Positions 37,689 through 46,727 of a DNA stretch of 64,000 nt are shown piece by piece (position 1 is the stretch's first letter; every line of letters starts with the position of its first letter). A model generated the notes under the pieces. The model saw nothing but the letters and a program-made list of their open reading frames with translations. It searched no databases and was not told where the DNA came from. The stretch is taken from the NCBI GenBank assembly GCA_017302655.1, contig JAFLDE010000003.1, positions 1 to 64,000 of the forward strand, in the 5' to 3' direction. A program made the position numbers and the translations under genes. This stretch comes from Burkholderiales bacterium (GTDB lineage: Bacteria; Pseudomonadota; Gammaproteobacteria; Burkholderiales; Burkholderiaceae_C).

Positions 37689-38327
37689 TCAGTAGTACCA
37701 ATCAGCCCGCACTTCCACCGCCGGTCGGTGCCCTTGGGGCGGCAGAGTGTGGGCAACCTGGGCATGCACAGCCGTGCTCGCCACGCCAATCCGCTCGACC
37801 AGGTGCCAAGGGAAGTGCTCCTCCAGCAGGAACTCAGCTTGCTTGCCTTCCTTGTCCGACTGCCACTGGCGTGCCTGCACCGCGTCCCAGTTGATCTCGT
37901 TCAGCTGCGCCAGGTCGGCCCGGTCTTCGAAATAACGCGCCCCCGCATTGGACAGCGTGAACGCCCAGCGCTTGGGCTGCGCGTTGGCCCAGGCCACCGT
38001 GGCATGCAGATCAGCCTCCAAGTGGACGATGGCGTCCTGACCACCTTGGTAGGAAAGTTCTGAGTTGCGCTTGTGGATCAGGAAAAGCATCACCGAGCGC
38101 GGGCAGAAGTAGAAGGGCACACACTGCCCCACAAAGAGCGCCGGATGGCTGCTCAGCCTCAGCTCGTTCAGGCGCCGCTGTTTGATGTGGTTCATCCCAA
38201 TCACGGTGCCCGGCAACGCCCGCTGGGCAAGCTCCGCATCCGACAGCAAGCCGCCGCTGGCCACGATGGACGGCAGCCGGTCCACATGGCAGATGTGATA
38301 AATCTTGGGCTGCGCAGGCTGCGGCAT
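37689..38327 (-). CDS. darT: DarT ssDNA thymidine ADP-ribosyltransferase toxin
   Basis: A 212-residue DUF4433/DarT protein: IYHICHVDRLPSIVASGGLLSD at the N-terminus, the HIKQRRLNE NAD-binding loop, VPFYFCPRSVMLFLI, and the catalytic Glu165 in KQAEFLLE. DarT modifies thymidine in single-stranded DNA with ADP-ribose and blocks replication; DarTG pairs act as antiphage toxin-antitoxin systems. It begins two bases after the mod stop and precedes darG, inside a type III restriction-modification operon. Confidence 0.93.
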   Translation of the reverse strand: MPQPAQPKIYHICHVDRLPSIVASGGLLSDAELAQRALPGTVIGMNHIKQRRLNELRLSSHPALFVGQCVPFYFCPRSVMLFLIHKRNSELSYQGGQDAIVHLEADLHATVAWANAQPKRWAFTLSNAGARYFEDRADLAQLNEINWDAVQARQWQSDKEGKQAEFLLEEHFPWHLVERIGVASTAVHAQVAHTLPPQGHRPAVEVRADWYY

Positions 38328-38329
38328 GC

Positions 38330-40294
38330 TTACAGGCTCCGCACCTTGGCGATGCCGTGCTGTTCCAGGAGGGCGGCCAGGTTGGTCTTGGCCACATCGT
38401 TCTCGAACGCACTGTCGCGGAACACGCAGGTCACATCACCAGCCGTTTGCAGCTCGCGATGCCAGGCCACGATACCGAGCGCCAGGCCCTCTGCTTCAGC
38501 GGCCTTGATCGACTGGTCCAAGCAGGCCAGGAGAACGCCACCGCCGATGCTTTGCACGGTCTTGCCCGCCACGACCTTTGACTCGATTGGCACGCATAGG
38601 TCTAGCCCAAGCTTAAGTAGAAGCTCGTAGAGCACGTCATCTGCGCTTCGGCCTGAAACTACGTGATCCAAGTGATCGAGAAGCGACTGACCTAGGTCGC
38701 CGCGCTTTGGTGCCCAAGCTCTGATGTTCGACGAGTCCAAGCGAAATGCGCGAAACCCCGTGTCGATCTGAGCTGGTTGCGCCGATGCTTTGATTCTTTG
38801 TCCGGCACGCCGCAAGCGTTCCTTGGTGAGCTCTGAGACAAGTGCTGGTCGCCCCAAGTTCAAACAGTAGTCACGCGAGATCTTGGTGTCCGATGAATCC
38901 CCGATTGGCTCCGGAAGCTGAACAAGTATGAAGCGACGCTGGCCGCCGTCTGCTGCGTTGAGCAACATGACGGCCTCGCCCATGCTTCCAGAGCCCGCAA
39001 AGAAGTCCACGCAGATGTCGTTACGCCCACTTCCAAGGTGTGCGATCAGCCGAAGAAGTTCGGTTGGCTTGGGCGTATCGAAGACGGACTTTTGTCCAAA
39101 GAGCACTTCCAACTCTCTGGCCGCATGCTGATTCAGCGGCATGTCTGGGAGGATGGAGGGGGTCGTCATACCCTGCTTTGCTTCGCTCAAGAAGAGCTTG
39201 CGCATTGGGGTCGTGGCTGTTCCATTGACCCCCCAATAGAGCCTTCCGTCTGCCTGGAGCCGATCCATTTCCTCCTTTGAATGCCGCCAGCAAGTCCCAT
39301 CACGCGGATAGCAGAGCTCGCCCGTGGTGGGATTCCGAACACCGAAGTGGAGTGACGCGACATCGCGACCTCCTTTGGCGTTGGCAGTGGTGTCGATCTT
39401 GCGGAACTTGCCTCTTGGATCTGGTCCCCCTGGTTCTTTGAACACCTGGTACTCGGCATCTGCTTTTTCCGTCCGAGGCATCAGGTTGAGGCGCTCCTCT
39501 GCCAGAGTCCTAGTCGAACCACCCGCCAGGGCTTTGCCATACACAAGCAGGTGTTCATGGACGGAGCCAATGTTTCGATCATTGGGGGCTCCGTCTCGCT
39601 TCTTCCAGATCAGATCGATAACGAAGCACTCCTCGCCGAAGACCTCATCGAGCACAAGGCGCAGATTGGCAACTTCGGTTGAGTCAATCGACACAAAGAG
39701 GACACCGTCGTCGCGGAGCAAGTTCTTTGCTAAGCGGATCCGTGGGTAGAGCATGGAAAGCCAGTCGGTATGGAATCGCCCACTGGCCTCCGTGTTGGTG
39801 CTTATCGGCCGTCCGCCTTCCACTTGACCAGTGAGCTCCAAATAGTTCTGGATGCTGTCTCGGAAGTTGTCCGGGTACACGAAGTCTTTACCCGTGTTGT
39901 AGGGCGGATCGATGTAGATCAGCTTGACCTTGCCGGCATAGCTTTTCTGCAGGAGCTTGAGCACCTCCAGGTTGTCGCCTTCGATCATCAAGTTCTGCGT
40001 GGTGTCCCAGTCCACGCTGTCTTCCCGGCAAGGCCGCAGCGTGCCCGTGCTGGGCGTCAGCGCCAGCTGGCGGGCGGCGCGCTTGCCGTGCCAGTTCAGG
40101 CCGTACTTCTCATCCGCATCGGTCACAGTGGCATCGCCCACCAGGGCCTTGAGCACGTCCAGGTTGATGGCAGCACCTTGCGCGCCTTCGGTCACCAGCT
40201 CCGGGAACAGCGCCTTCAGCCGCGCGATGTTGTCGGCGGTGAGGTTGGCGCTCTGCGTCTCCGGCGCTCCGGGCTGAATAGGTTCAATGGCCAT
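38330..40294 (-). CDS. mod: Type III DNA methyltransferase subunit Mod
   Basis: A 654-residue beta-class N6-adenine methyltransferase: DPPY at residues 129-132 comes before the SAM-binding FAGSG (432-436), with the target-recognition region between them (about 230-400). The opening (NIARLKALFPELVTEG) is typical of Mod subunits. It would methylate one strand of an asymmetric site and supply specificity to Res. It lies 22 bases after the preceding gene and two bases before darT. Confidence 0.93.
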   Translation of the reverse strand: MAIEPIQPGAPETQSANLTADNIARLKALFPELVTEGAQGAAINLDVLKALVGDATVTDADEKYGLNWHGKRAARQLALTPSTGTLRPCREDSVDWDTTQNLMIEGDNLEVLKLLQKSYAGKVKLIYIDPPYNTGKDFVYPDNFRDSIQNYLELTGQVEGGRPISTNTEASGRFHTDWLSMLYPRIRLAKNLLRDDGVLFVSIDSTEVANLRLVLDEVFGEECFVIDLIWKKRDGAPNDRNIGSVHEHLLVYGKALAGGSTRTLAEERLNLMPRTEKADAEYQVFKEPGGPDPRGKFRKIDTTANAKGGRDVASLHFGVRNPTTGELCYPRDGTCWRHSKEEMDRLQADGRLYWGVNGTATTPMRKLFLSEAKQGMTTPSILPDMPLNQHAARELEVLFGQKSVFDTPKPTELLRLIAHLGSGRNDICVDFFAGSGSMGEAVMLLNAADGGQRRFILVQLPEPIGDSSDTKISRDYCLNLGRPALVSELTKERLRRAGQRIKASAQPAQIDTGFRAFRLDSSNIRAWAPKRGDLGQSLLDHLDHVVSGRSADDVLYELLLKLGLDLCVPIESKVVAGKTVQSIGGGVLLACLDQSIKAAEAEGLALGIVAWHRELQTAGDVTCVFRDSAFENDVAKTNLAALLEQHGIAKVRSL

Positions 40295-40316
40295 GGGGAA
40301 AGCTTCTTCTAAAGGT

Positions 40317-41042
40317 TCAAACTGGGTCGTTGGATGCCAAAGCGCTGCTGCTTGCGCCAGCGGGCGGCTCCGTAGTGGGCATGGGCGGCGGCAGATCAGC
40401 GCTGAAGCTAGCCTGCAACTGGCTCACTGCGTGAACCAGTGGCTGACGCCCAGCCAAGATGGCCAGCATCATGACAGCCATCAGCATCAGGCCATTGCCG
40501 TTGCGTAAGGCAGCAATCAGTAGCGGCACGGGGTAGCCAGATCGGCTGCGCGTCAGGGCGTGGATGCCGCCGTGCACAAACGAGTTCAGAGCTGGCGCGT
40601 TGTTGTCCTTGAAGGCCCGCAGCGCTATCAGCGGCACCGTCGCTTGCGGCTTGTCGTCCAGCTGCTTGAGCATGTCAGCCATCATGGGCAGCCTGTTGGC
40701 CGCCGCTTCGGCGTCCTTGCTCAGCGGGGCGGTGAGCTTGCTGATGGCCAGGTCGCTGGCGGCGTAGAGCAGCCACACGGCGCGGACCAGGGCCTCGTGC
40801 TGCACTCGAAGCAGGCTCAGCGCGGCGGTCAGCATGCCCTCGGCCACCAAGACGCGCATGGCCCGGCCATGTTCGATGGCGAGAGACGCTGCCGCCACAC
40901 TGGTGGAGATGCGGTCGGATTGGTCGAAAGGGCGGTAGTTCTCGGCGTCAAGGGCCTGCATCAGGGCTTGGTCCAGCAAATCGGCCCGCTGCAGGGCGCG
41001 CTCCAGGACGGCCAAGTCCGTGTCAGGTTGGGCTTCAGTCAT
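40317..41042 (-). CDS. Alpha-helical protein of the defence operon (DUF6988-like)
   Basis: A 241-residue, nearly all-helical protein. RVQHEALVRAVWLLYAA and NSFVHGGIHAL recall the DUF6988/DUF5677 type of helical proteins, which have a HEPN-like look; this comparison is from memory. Its 3' part is Pro/Ser-rich. The start overlaps the DUF4391 stop by eight bases and mod follows 22 bases after its stop, so it is made with the restriction system. No function is known to me. Confidence 0.6.
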   Translation of the reverse strand: MTEAQPDTDLAVLERALQRADLLDQALMQALDAENYRPFDQSDRISTSVAAASLAIEHGRAMRVLVAEGMLTAALSLLRVQHEALVRAVWLLYAASDLAISKLTAPLSKDAEAAANRLPMMADMLKQLDDKPQATVPLIALRAFKDNNAPALNSFVHGGIHALTRSRSGYPVPLLIAALRNGNGLMLMAVMMLAILAGRQPLVHAVSQLQASFSADLPPPMPTTEPPAGASSSALASNDPV

Positions 41043-41805
41043 GGTTCGCCTCTCCGAGCATGCGGGCGGTGTGGTGCTGGATCTCAGCCTGCAGGCGCTT
41101 GATCTCTGCGTTCAAGGCCACTTGCCTCGGCAGTTGCTTCTCCTTGCCTGCCTCCGCGCGCCGCTGAGCCAGTTGCTGCTTCAATTCCCGCACGCGGTTG
41201 GCGGCTTCGTGGCGCTGGGCAGCTTGTTCAGGCGAGTCACTCAGCCGAAAGTGACCAATCTCGCGCGCAATGCCGAAGGCTTGCAGGGTGTGGATCCAGC
41301 TTTCGTACAAGGACCGCAGATCGTCCCGGCGCTGCCGGCTGAGCGAGAGCGCCTCCAGTGGAGCCGCCGCATTCGCTTCAAGATCGAGCGCCACGCTGTG
41401 CACGGCGCCATCGAGCACCACCTTGTCGCGCTCGTTCTGGGCAGCACGCAAATGGGCCAGCGAAAGGCTCAAGCCAGCGTCGGACTGGGTGATGAGCAGC
41501 ATCGGGTACGGGACCGCCCGGTGCAGCAGTTCCACCAGGCGAGCCGCCTTGGCGCCGGATTTCAGGACGAGCGAGAGCACCGCTATCTCCAGGTACTCAC
41601 GATGCTCGTCCTTGAACACCGGCACCCCGACCAGGTGCGGCTTCAGGGACGCCAACCACTGGATCTCGGCGACGCCATCCTGAATCTGGCGCTTGTCGGC
41701 GGCCGTGGCCGCTGCCTGCTCCGTCAGTAGCTTCTTCGGAACCCGCTGATCGACTCGCGTGGGCGCTGGTAGCTCCAGCGCCGCAACGACCCTGTCCACG
41801 CTCAT
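41035..41805 (-). CDS. DUF4391 domain protein
   Basis: A 256-residue protein with the DUF4391 pattern: VPKKLLTEQAAATAADKRQIQDGVAEIQWLASLKP at the N-terminus, then a core beta region (EYLEIAVLSLVLK) and a C-terminal coiled coil (about 200-250; ELKQQLAQRRAEAG, LNAEIKRLQAEI). DUF4391 genes are commonly found between an SNF2-type helicase and a type III methyltransferase, the position here. It overlaps both neighbours (ATGA with the helicase). Biochemical role unknown. Confidence 0.8.
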   Translation of the reverse strand: MSVDRVVAALELPAPTRVDQRVPKKLLTEQAAATAADKRQIQDGVAEIQWLASLKPHLVGVPVFKDEHREYLEIAVLSLVLKSGAKAARLVELLHRAVPYPMLLITQSDAGLSLSLAHLRAAQNERDKVVLDGAVHSVALDLEANAAAPLEALSLSRQRRDDLRSLYESWIHTLQAFGIAREIGHFRLSDSPEQAAQRHEAANRVRELKQQLAQRRAEAGKEKQLPRQVALNAEIKRLQAEIQHHTARMLGEANHD

Positions 41806-44800
41806 GCCGTGGCCGGCTCGGCTGCCGGGCTGATCGGTACGGTGCTGTTGCCTGGCAGGACCACCAAGAAGGCTTGCACCTCGAAGTCGTTCATGCCGGC
41901 GAATTCGCCTTTCATGGCGTGTGTGCCACCCGGCGAGAACAAGCTGGCGACCGCGCGCTCTTCGCCCTTGCCCACGACCGAGGCCACGGCAGCGGCCAGC
42001 AGGTCTTGCGCGTAGCGCATGTCCTGCCCCTGCCGGGTCTGCTTGCCAAATCGGGCCACGCAGCCGGCGTCCGGCAGCTCCCGGCCTACGCTCAGACGCT
42101 TGAAGCGATCCAGCGTGTTCTTGGCTTGGGAGTACGGCAACAGCACTGCCCCGTTGTCACCCACATGCACCAGGTAGATCGGTGCCAAGGGGTAGCTCGG
42201 ATCGATGGACTTCTGCGCCGCCTCCCCCACTCCTCGCAGGCAGAACAGGATGCCCGGTGGGATGTCGGCGTCTTGCGTGGACGTGACGGCCATGGCGCCC
42301 AAAGGCATGGCTTCCAGCTTGCCGGGGTGGGCGGCGACATAGCGCGCCAGATCGATGCGGAAGTCGGTGAGCGTGAGGTCGGTGATGGAGACGCCGCTGG
42401 AAAGGTCTTCCAGGTCGATGACCGAGTCCTGCAGCTTGAGCAACTGCTTGCGGCGGTACTCCAGGTCGTTCATCGGGTCGCCAGACTGCTGCTCAATGAT
42501 GTTCTCTTCGCCGGTGGCGGAGATGTCGAGCAAGACCATGCGGCCACTGACGCGCTGCTCCAGGCCGATGTACTCCTCCAGTTCCATGTTGGGCCAGAAG
42601 TTGACAAGCTGGATGCTGGTGTTCTGCGAGCCGATGCGATCGATCCGGCCGAAGCGCTGAATGATCCGCACCGGGTTCCAGTGGATGTCGTAGTTGACGA
42701 GCCAGTCGCAGTCCTGAAGGTTCTGGCCCTCGCTGATGCAGTCGGTAGCGATCAAGAGGTCCAGCTCGCCTTCTTCAGCCAGCGCTGCAGGGCGCTCTTT
42801 GGAACGGGGCGAGAACGAGGTCAGGATCGAGGAGAGGTCCTTGCGCAAGCCACCCAAGGTCGTCCGGTTCGAGCCTGCCCCCGTCACCAGGGCCGACTCG
42901 ATGCCCAACTCACTACGCGCCCAGTGGTGCAGGTGCTCGTACAGGTAGCTGGCCGTGTCCGCGAAGGCGGTGAACACGATGATCTTGCGGTTGCCTGCGT
43001 TGATCGGGTTGCGCACCTTCTCAGCGATCAGCGCCCGCAGCTTGCAGAGCTTGTCATCGCGTTCGGCGCCAACTTGGTTGGCAGCAGCGTGCAAGGTGGC
43101 CAGGCGGTTCCGATCCTCGGTGAGGTCTTGCCGCCAGCGAGCCAGGTCCATGTCGCTGAGCAGCACCTTCACCTTGCGGCCCACGAGCAAAGGCTCGAAG
43201 GCGGGATCGTCGATGTCCACGTCGGCGATGTCGATCTCGTCGAACTCATCCTCCACGCCGTGGCTGCCGGCTTTGTAGGACTGCACGCGAGCCAGGGTCG
43301 CTTCCACATCCTTGAGCTGGCGGCCTACCGTCAAGCCGAAGGAAGACACCGAGCTTTCCATGCGCTTGAGGAGGTTCACCCGCATGAGGTGAATCAGGCT
43401 CTCCTCGCGGTCCACCTGCCGGAAGATGCTCTCGCCGCCTCGGATGGCGGTGCTGTACTTCTCGTCGTAGGCCGCCAGGCGGCTCTCTTTGACGTAGCGC
43501 AGAGGCGCGTAGCTGGCGAGCTTCAGCCGACGGATCTCCAGGTTGATCTCTTTGATCGACTGGAACTCGCCCGCTGTATCGACATCGGCCTTGATGTTGA
43601 TCGGCGGCAAGCGGCTCGGGAACCGGCCGGTCTCGCTGGTGCCGTAGTACTTCTCGATGTGCCGACGGGAACGGGCAATAGTGAGGTGATCCAGCAGGCT
43701 GAAGTAGTCGAAGCCCAGCATCTCGACCAGCAGCTGTGGGGTTCGCTCTTCTTCAGCAAGGTCCAGCCACCGGTTGAAGGCCTTTTGCGCCCGGCGCGTG
43801 GTGCTGTCGATGCTGGCGATGCCGTGCTCACTCAGCGCGGTGTCGTCCCCCTCGGTGACGAAGGCAATCTGGTTGCGTAGGTCGGCCAGGCGGTTGTTGA
43901 CTGGCGTTGCCGAGAGCATGAGAACGCGGGTCTTCACCCCCTCTCGAATGATGCGGCGCATCAGCCGGTCGTAGCGCGTCTCCGCGCCTTGCTTGGGAGC
44001 CTTCTTGTTCCGGAAGTTGTGCGACTCGTCGATCACCACCAGGTCGTAATTGCCCCAGTTCACGTTCGCCAAATCGATGTCGCCCGACAGGCCGCCGTCA
44101 CGGGATAGATCCGTGTGGTTCAGAACGTCGTAATTGAGGCGGTCTGCAGCCAGCACGTTGCGCTGGTCGTTGGCCTTGTAGAGCGTCCAGTTCTCGCGCA
44201 GTCGCTTGGGACAAAGAACCAACACGCGGTCGTTTCGCAGCTCGTGGTACTTGATGACGGCCAGTGCCTCAAACGTCTTCCCCAGGCCCACGCTGTCGGC
44301 AATGATGCAGCCGCCGAAGCGCTCCAGCTTGTCGATGGCGCCGACCACACCATCGCGCTGGAACTTGTAGAGCTTCTTCCAGACCGTGGTGTTGCGGATG
44401 CCCGTGGCGGATTTGACGATCCGCTCCTCGTCCATATCTTGCTCTTCCGACTGGAAGAGGTTGAAAAGCACGGCGGCGTAAATGCTCATCGGGTCGCGTG
44501 CTTGGGCCAGCGCCTCCAAGCTGGCGAGGATCGCGGCTTTGCCTTCGGACTGCGCGCCCAGCCCTGACCACTGCGCATCGAACCACTGCGCGAGCATTTC
44601 GGCTTCAGCGGGTGTCTCCGAGGCTTGGATGAAGCTCAAGGGGTTGCCAGGCGTGATGCCAAGCCCATCGGTCGACAAGCCGAACGAGCCGTGGACGGCT
44701 TGCAAGGGCTGGCCCCCGGTTCCACGAAGCACTGCCAGCCCCTGCGGAACCGCACCAGGTGCACAGCGCAGTTCGACCTTGTCACGGAGCCAGTCCGCGA

Positions 44801-45056
44801 ACTTGCGGGCCAGATGCGGAGCGATCAGGCGGTTGCGAGCGGGTCGATCGGCGTCATTGCCAAGCAGGGTCAGCTGCGCAGGATCGGCCGGCACGATGAC
44901 CCGAGCCTGCTGCGTGCCAATCACGCGGTCTTGCAGCTCCTCGAATGCAAACAACGAGCTTGCCCCGGTCAGCAAATCCAATTGACCCCCCGTCACCAGC
45001 GACGGCTTGATCAGATCAACGACACGGTCAGTTCCAGCATTGCGAATCAGCTTCAT
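41802..45056 (-). CDS. SNF2-type helicase with N-terminal PLD-like domain
   Basis: A 1084-residue protein. The N-terminal 170 residues carry a degenerate phospholipase D-like domain (VHGSFGLSTDGLGI, then AEMLAQWFDAQW) without a clear HKD motif. The helicase core has ADSVGLGKT (253-261), VIDESHNFRNK (342-352), and C-terminal motifs LIATDCISEGQNLQDC and IQRFGRIDRIGS. Such enzymes translocate on double-stranded DNA. I chose ATG 45056, where family-like sequence starts; the frame is open to 45380 but that part overlaps a repeat and a divergent gene. It is the first gene of an eight-gene minus-strand operon ending at 32630. Confidence 0.88.
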   Translation of the reverse strand: MKLIRNAGTDRVVDLIKPSLVTGGQLDLLTGASSLFAFEELQDRVIGTQQARVIVPADPAQLTLLGNDADRPARNRLIAPHLARKFADWLRDKVELRCAPGAVPQGLAVLRGTGGQPLQAVHGSFGLSTDGLGITPGNPLSFIQASETPAEAEMLAQWFDAQWSGLGAQSEGKAAILASLEALAQARDPMSIYAAVLFNLFQSEEQDMDEERIVKSATGIRNTTVWKKLYKFQRDGVVGAIDKLERFGGCIIADSVGLGKTFEALAVIKYHELRNDRVLVLCPKRLRENWTLYKANDQRNVLAADRLNYDVLNHTDLSRDGGLSGDIDLANVNWGNYDLVVIDESHNFRNKKAPKQGAETRYDRLMRRIIREGVKTRVLMLSATPVNNRLADLRNQIAFVTEGDDTALSEHGIASIDSTTRRAQKAFNRWLDLAEEERTPQLLVEMLGFDYFSLLDHLTIARSRRHIEKYYGTSETGRFPSRLPPINIKADVDTAGEFQSIKEINLEIRRLKLASYAPLRYVKESRLAAYDEKYSTAIRGGESIFRQVDREESLIHLMRVNLLKRMESSVSSFGLTVGRQLKDVEATLARVQSYKAGSHGVEDEFDEIDIADVDIDDPAFEPLLVGRKVKVLLSDMDLARWRQDLTEDRNRLATLHAAANQVGAERDDKLCKLRALIAEKVRNPINAGNRKIIVFTAFADTASYLYEHLHHWARSELGIESALVTGAGSNRTTLGGLRKDLSSILTSFSPRSKERPAALAEEGELDLLIATDCISEGQNLQDCDWLVNYDIHWNPVRIIQRFGRIDRIGSQNTSIQLVNFWPNMELEEYIGLEQRVSGRMVLLDISATGEENIIEQQSGDPMNDLEYRRKQLLKLQDSVIDLEDLSSGVSITDLTLTDFRIDLARYVAAHPGKLEAMPLGAMAVTSTQDADIPPGILFCLRGVGEAAQKSIDPSYPLAPIYLVHVGDNGAVLLPYSQAKNTLDRFKRLSVGRELPDAGCVARFGKQTRQGQDMRYAQDLLAAAVASVVGKGEERAVASLFSPGGTHAMKGEFAGMNDFEVQAFLVVLPGNSTVPISPAAEPATA

Positions 45057-45084
45057 TGGCACCCTACTCCCTGTAACCAATTTA

Positions 45085-45143
45085 CCTGAGGTGCACTGGC
45101 AGTAAGGCGGGAGGTTTCGCGCGGTTGGACTGTTCAAGAATGG
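45085..45143. repeat. 59-bp imperfect direct repeat, copy 1
   Basis: Matches 45512-45570 at 44 of 59 positions without gaps; the shared core is CTGGCAG-N-AAGGCG. The two copies flank the small gene at 45168-45506. Translated on the plus strand, both give a WQ-x-GxRxRxVG pattern, with a stop in copy 1, so they may be relics of one short coding unit. Confidence 0.6.
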
Positions 45144-45167
45144 TCCATCACAACGCTGGAGATTGCT

Positions 45168-45506
45168 TTGACGGACCGGAGCCCAACGACATCGGAAGGT
45201 GAGCCCTATTGGTGGGGCAACGACCCCTACTGGACCGAAGCCCTCGATGCGCTCGCCAAAGCCAAAGAGGCTGGCGCAGGCCAGATCACCATTGACCTGA
45301 ATCGGCTTGACGAGTCCCTGTACTCGGGTGATGGACCGGCCTACAAGCTGCTTGACGCGATGCGGTCTGTGATCGATCAAGAGGGATACGACGGGTTCCG
45401 TGGCGCTCCCAGGCTGGTGCTGGCGCTTCTATGGCGGCTGCAGAACCCCGACGACATGGGTACGCTGACTCCGAGCAGCAAACGCACGCCGACTCTCGAT
45501 CAATGA
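45168..45506 (+). CDS. Small acidic protein of unknown function
   Basis: A 112-residue frame with a TTG start and GGAG seven bases before it. The sequence (YWWGNDPYWTEALDALAKAKEAG... NRLDESLYSGDGPAYKLLDAMRSV) is protein-like and mainly helical, but I do not recognise it. It is divergent from the helicase gene with a 111-base gap and is bracketed by two copies of a 59-bp repeat. It could be a regulator of the defence operon or an unrelated orphan. Confidence 0.45.
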   Translation: MTDRSPTTSEGEPYWWGNDPYWTEALDALAKAKEAGAGQITIDLNRLDESLYSGDGPAYKLLDAMRSVIDQEGYDGFRGAPRLVLALLWRLQNPDDMGTLTPSSKRTPTLDQ

Positions 45507-45511
45507 TTTGA

Positions 45512-45570
45512 CCGAGGGACGCTGGCAGGAAGGCGCGAGGCTTCGCCCGGTCGGAGTGATCGAGTACGGC
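45512..45570. repeat. 59-bp imperfect direct repeat, copy 2
   Basis: Second copy of the repeat described at 45085-45143, directly after the stop of the small gene. Here the plus frame stays open (WQEGARLRPVGVIEYG), unlike copy 1. Confidence 0.6.
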
Positions 45571-45610
45571 TCACTCAAGCCGCCAGTGCAGACGCTGATT
45601 GGGGTCGCCG

Positions 45611-45639
45611 AAAAGAAAAAGGCCCCGCAGAGCGGGGCC
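45611..45639 (-). terminator. Intrinsic terminator after the recombination module
   Basis: On the minus strand GGCCCCGC / GCGGGGCC with a 3-base loop is followed by TTTTTCTTTT. It lies about 105 bases after the stop of the metal-binding protein gene at 45744 and should end that transcript. Confidence 0.85.
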
Positions 45640-45743
45640 TCAAAGCCTAGGTGCAATCAGCACACCAGGCCCTGCTCAGGGAGGAAAAGCAGGGTCGCCT
45701 GACGGCAACGCGTTTGAGCTTAGCGCAAGGCGACCTGGACCGA

Positions 45744-46673
45744 CTACGGCGCCCCGGAGCCAGCCATCACCGCTGGCACCTTCTCCTTCGCATCTGCAAC
45801 CAACGCCTTTGCTTTTAAGCGAGCGGAAAGGCTCCCCTGCTCTTCAGGGAGCGAGTCACCTTCGCCGTCCACCTTCAACGGGAAGAACTCCTCGACCAAC
45901 TGGGCGCCCTCTTCAGCTGACTCCTCAAAGGCTCCTTGCGCAAAGCCGCTTCGGGCTGCCTCATCAAGCAAAGACTGATCGAAGCCCGCCGCTTTCCGCT
46001 CCTGTGCCTCTTGGACAGCCTTTGAAATCGCCTCGGACATGGTCAACCCGGTCCGGATGGTCAGGTCGACGTAGTAGATCGGCGCACGGTGCGACTGGGT
46101 CGTCGACTTGCCCCGAAGCCGGAGCTCCAATGGGATCGTTGCGAGATGACCTCCAGAGACTGCCTCGAAGTACTTCAGGCGGGTCGCCAAGGTACGGATG
46201 CTGTTGAAGCCCGTGGTTCGGAACACAAAGCTGCCCAGCTCATCCTCATCCCCGATGCGTACGTTCAGCCGACCAAACGGCTTGCAGCCCTTCTCGGCAT
46301 ATGCGCATCCGTCCGGCGTTGGACATGGCAACGTTTCGATCCCGTTGGCAGTCGCTCGCTTGCAGCTCTCACCGTCGCCGACGCAATGCGGGCGACCGGT
46401 CGCGCGATCAAACAAGGTGTAGTTGGCTCGAAGGTTGAGGTCTGCGGAGTCGAACAGCAATCGCACAGGGATCGCGCGCAGCTTGGCATTGGGCGCCTGC
46501 GCACGCAGCGCCTCATTCAACGGGTGAAGCACCCAGGTGCCCTTGTGCTGGACCTGGCTGGTGACAGTGAACTCGTCATCCTTCTCAGGCAATCGCTTGC
46601 CCGCCTTCTCGATGACTTTGCCGATCGAGATCCGACCGACGATGGGCGGCGTAAGCGCCAAACCTTTGAGCAT
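45744..46673 (-). CDS. Metal-binding/hydrolase-like recombination-module protein
   Basis: A 309-residue protein of the group often labelled hydrolase or metal-binding protein on plasmids and integrative elements (LTPPIVGRISIGKVIEK...LPEKDDEFTVTSQVQ). It has a four-Cys, possibly zinc-binding or cluster-binding part (CVGDGESCKRAT ... LPCPTPDGCAYAEKGCKPFGRLNV) at about residues 97-134. It lies directly after the YqaJ-type exonuclease, the usual order, suggesting a role in homologous recombination such as an annealing or accessory factor; that is inferred from context. Confidence 0.65.
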   Translation of the reverse strand: MLKGLALTPPIVGRISIGKVIEKAGKRLPEKDDEFTVTSQVQHKGTWVLHPLNEALRAQAPNAKLRAIPVRLLFDSADLNLRANYTLFDRATGRPHCVGDGESCKRATANGIETLPCPTPDGCAYAEKGCKPFGRLNVRIGDEDELGSFVFRTTGFNSIRTLATRLKYFEAVSGGHLATIPLELRLRGKSTTQSHRAPIYYVDLTIRTGLTMSEAISKAVQEAQERKAAGFDQSLLDEAARSGFAQGAFEESAEEGAQLVEEFFPLKVDGEGDSLPEEQGSLSARLKAKALVADAKEKVPAVMAGSGAP

Positions 46674-46727
46674 GATCTTCCTTTCGTGGGTGATGGATGC
46701 CAGGAAGGGCGGCTGCCCTTTGGCGCT

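Noticed and set aside
41874..43880. 668-codon plus-strand open frame antisense to the helicase gene
   Set aside because: Shadow frame with Val/Leu/His/Asp-rich composition and no motif; the helicase frame is clearly real.
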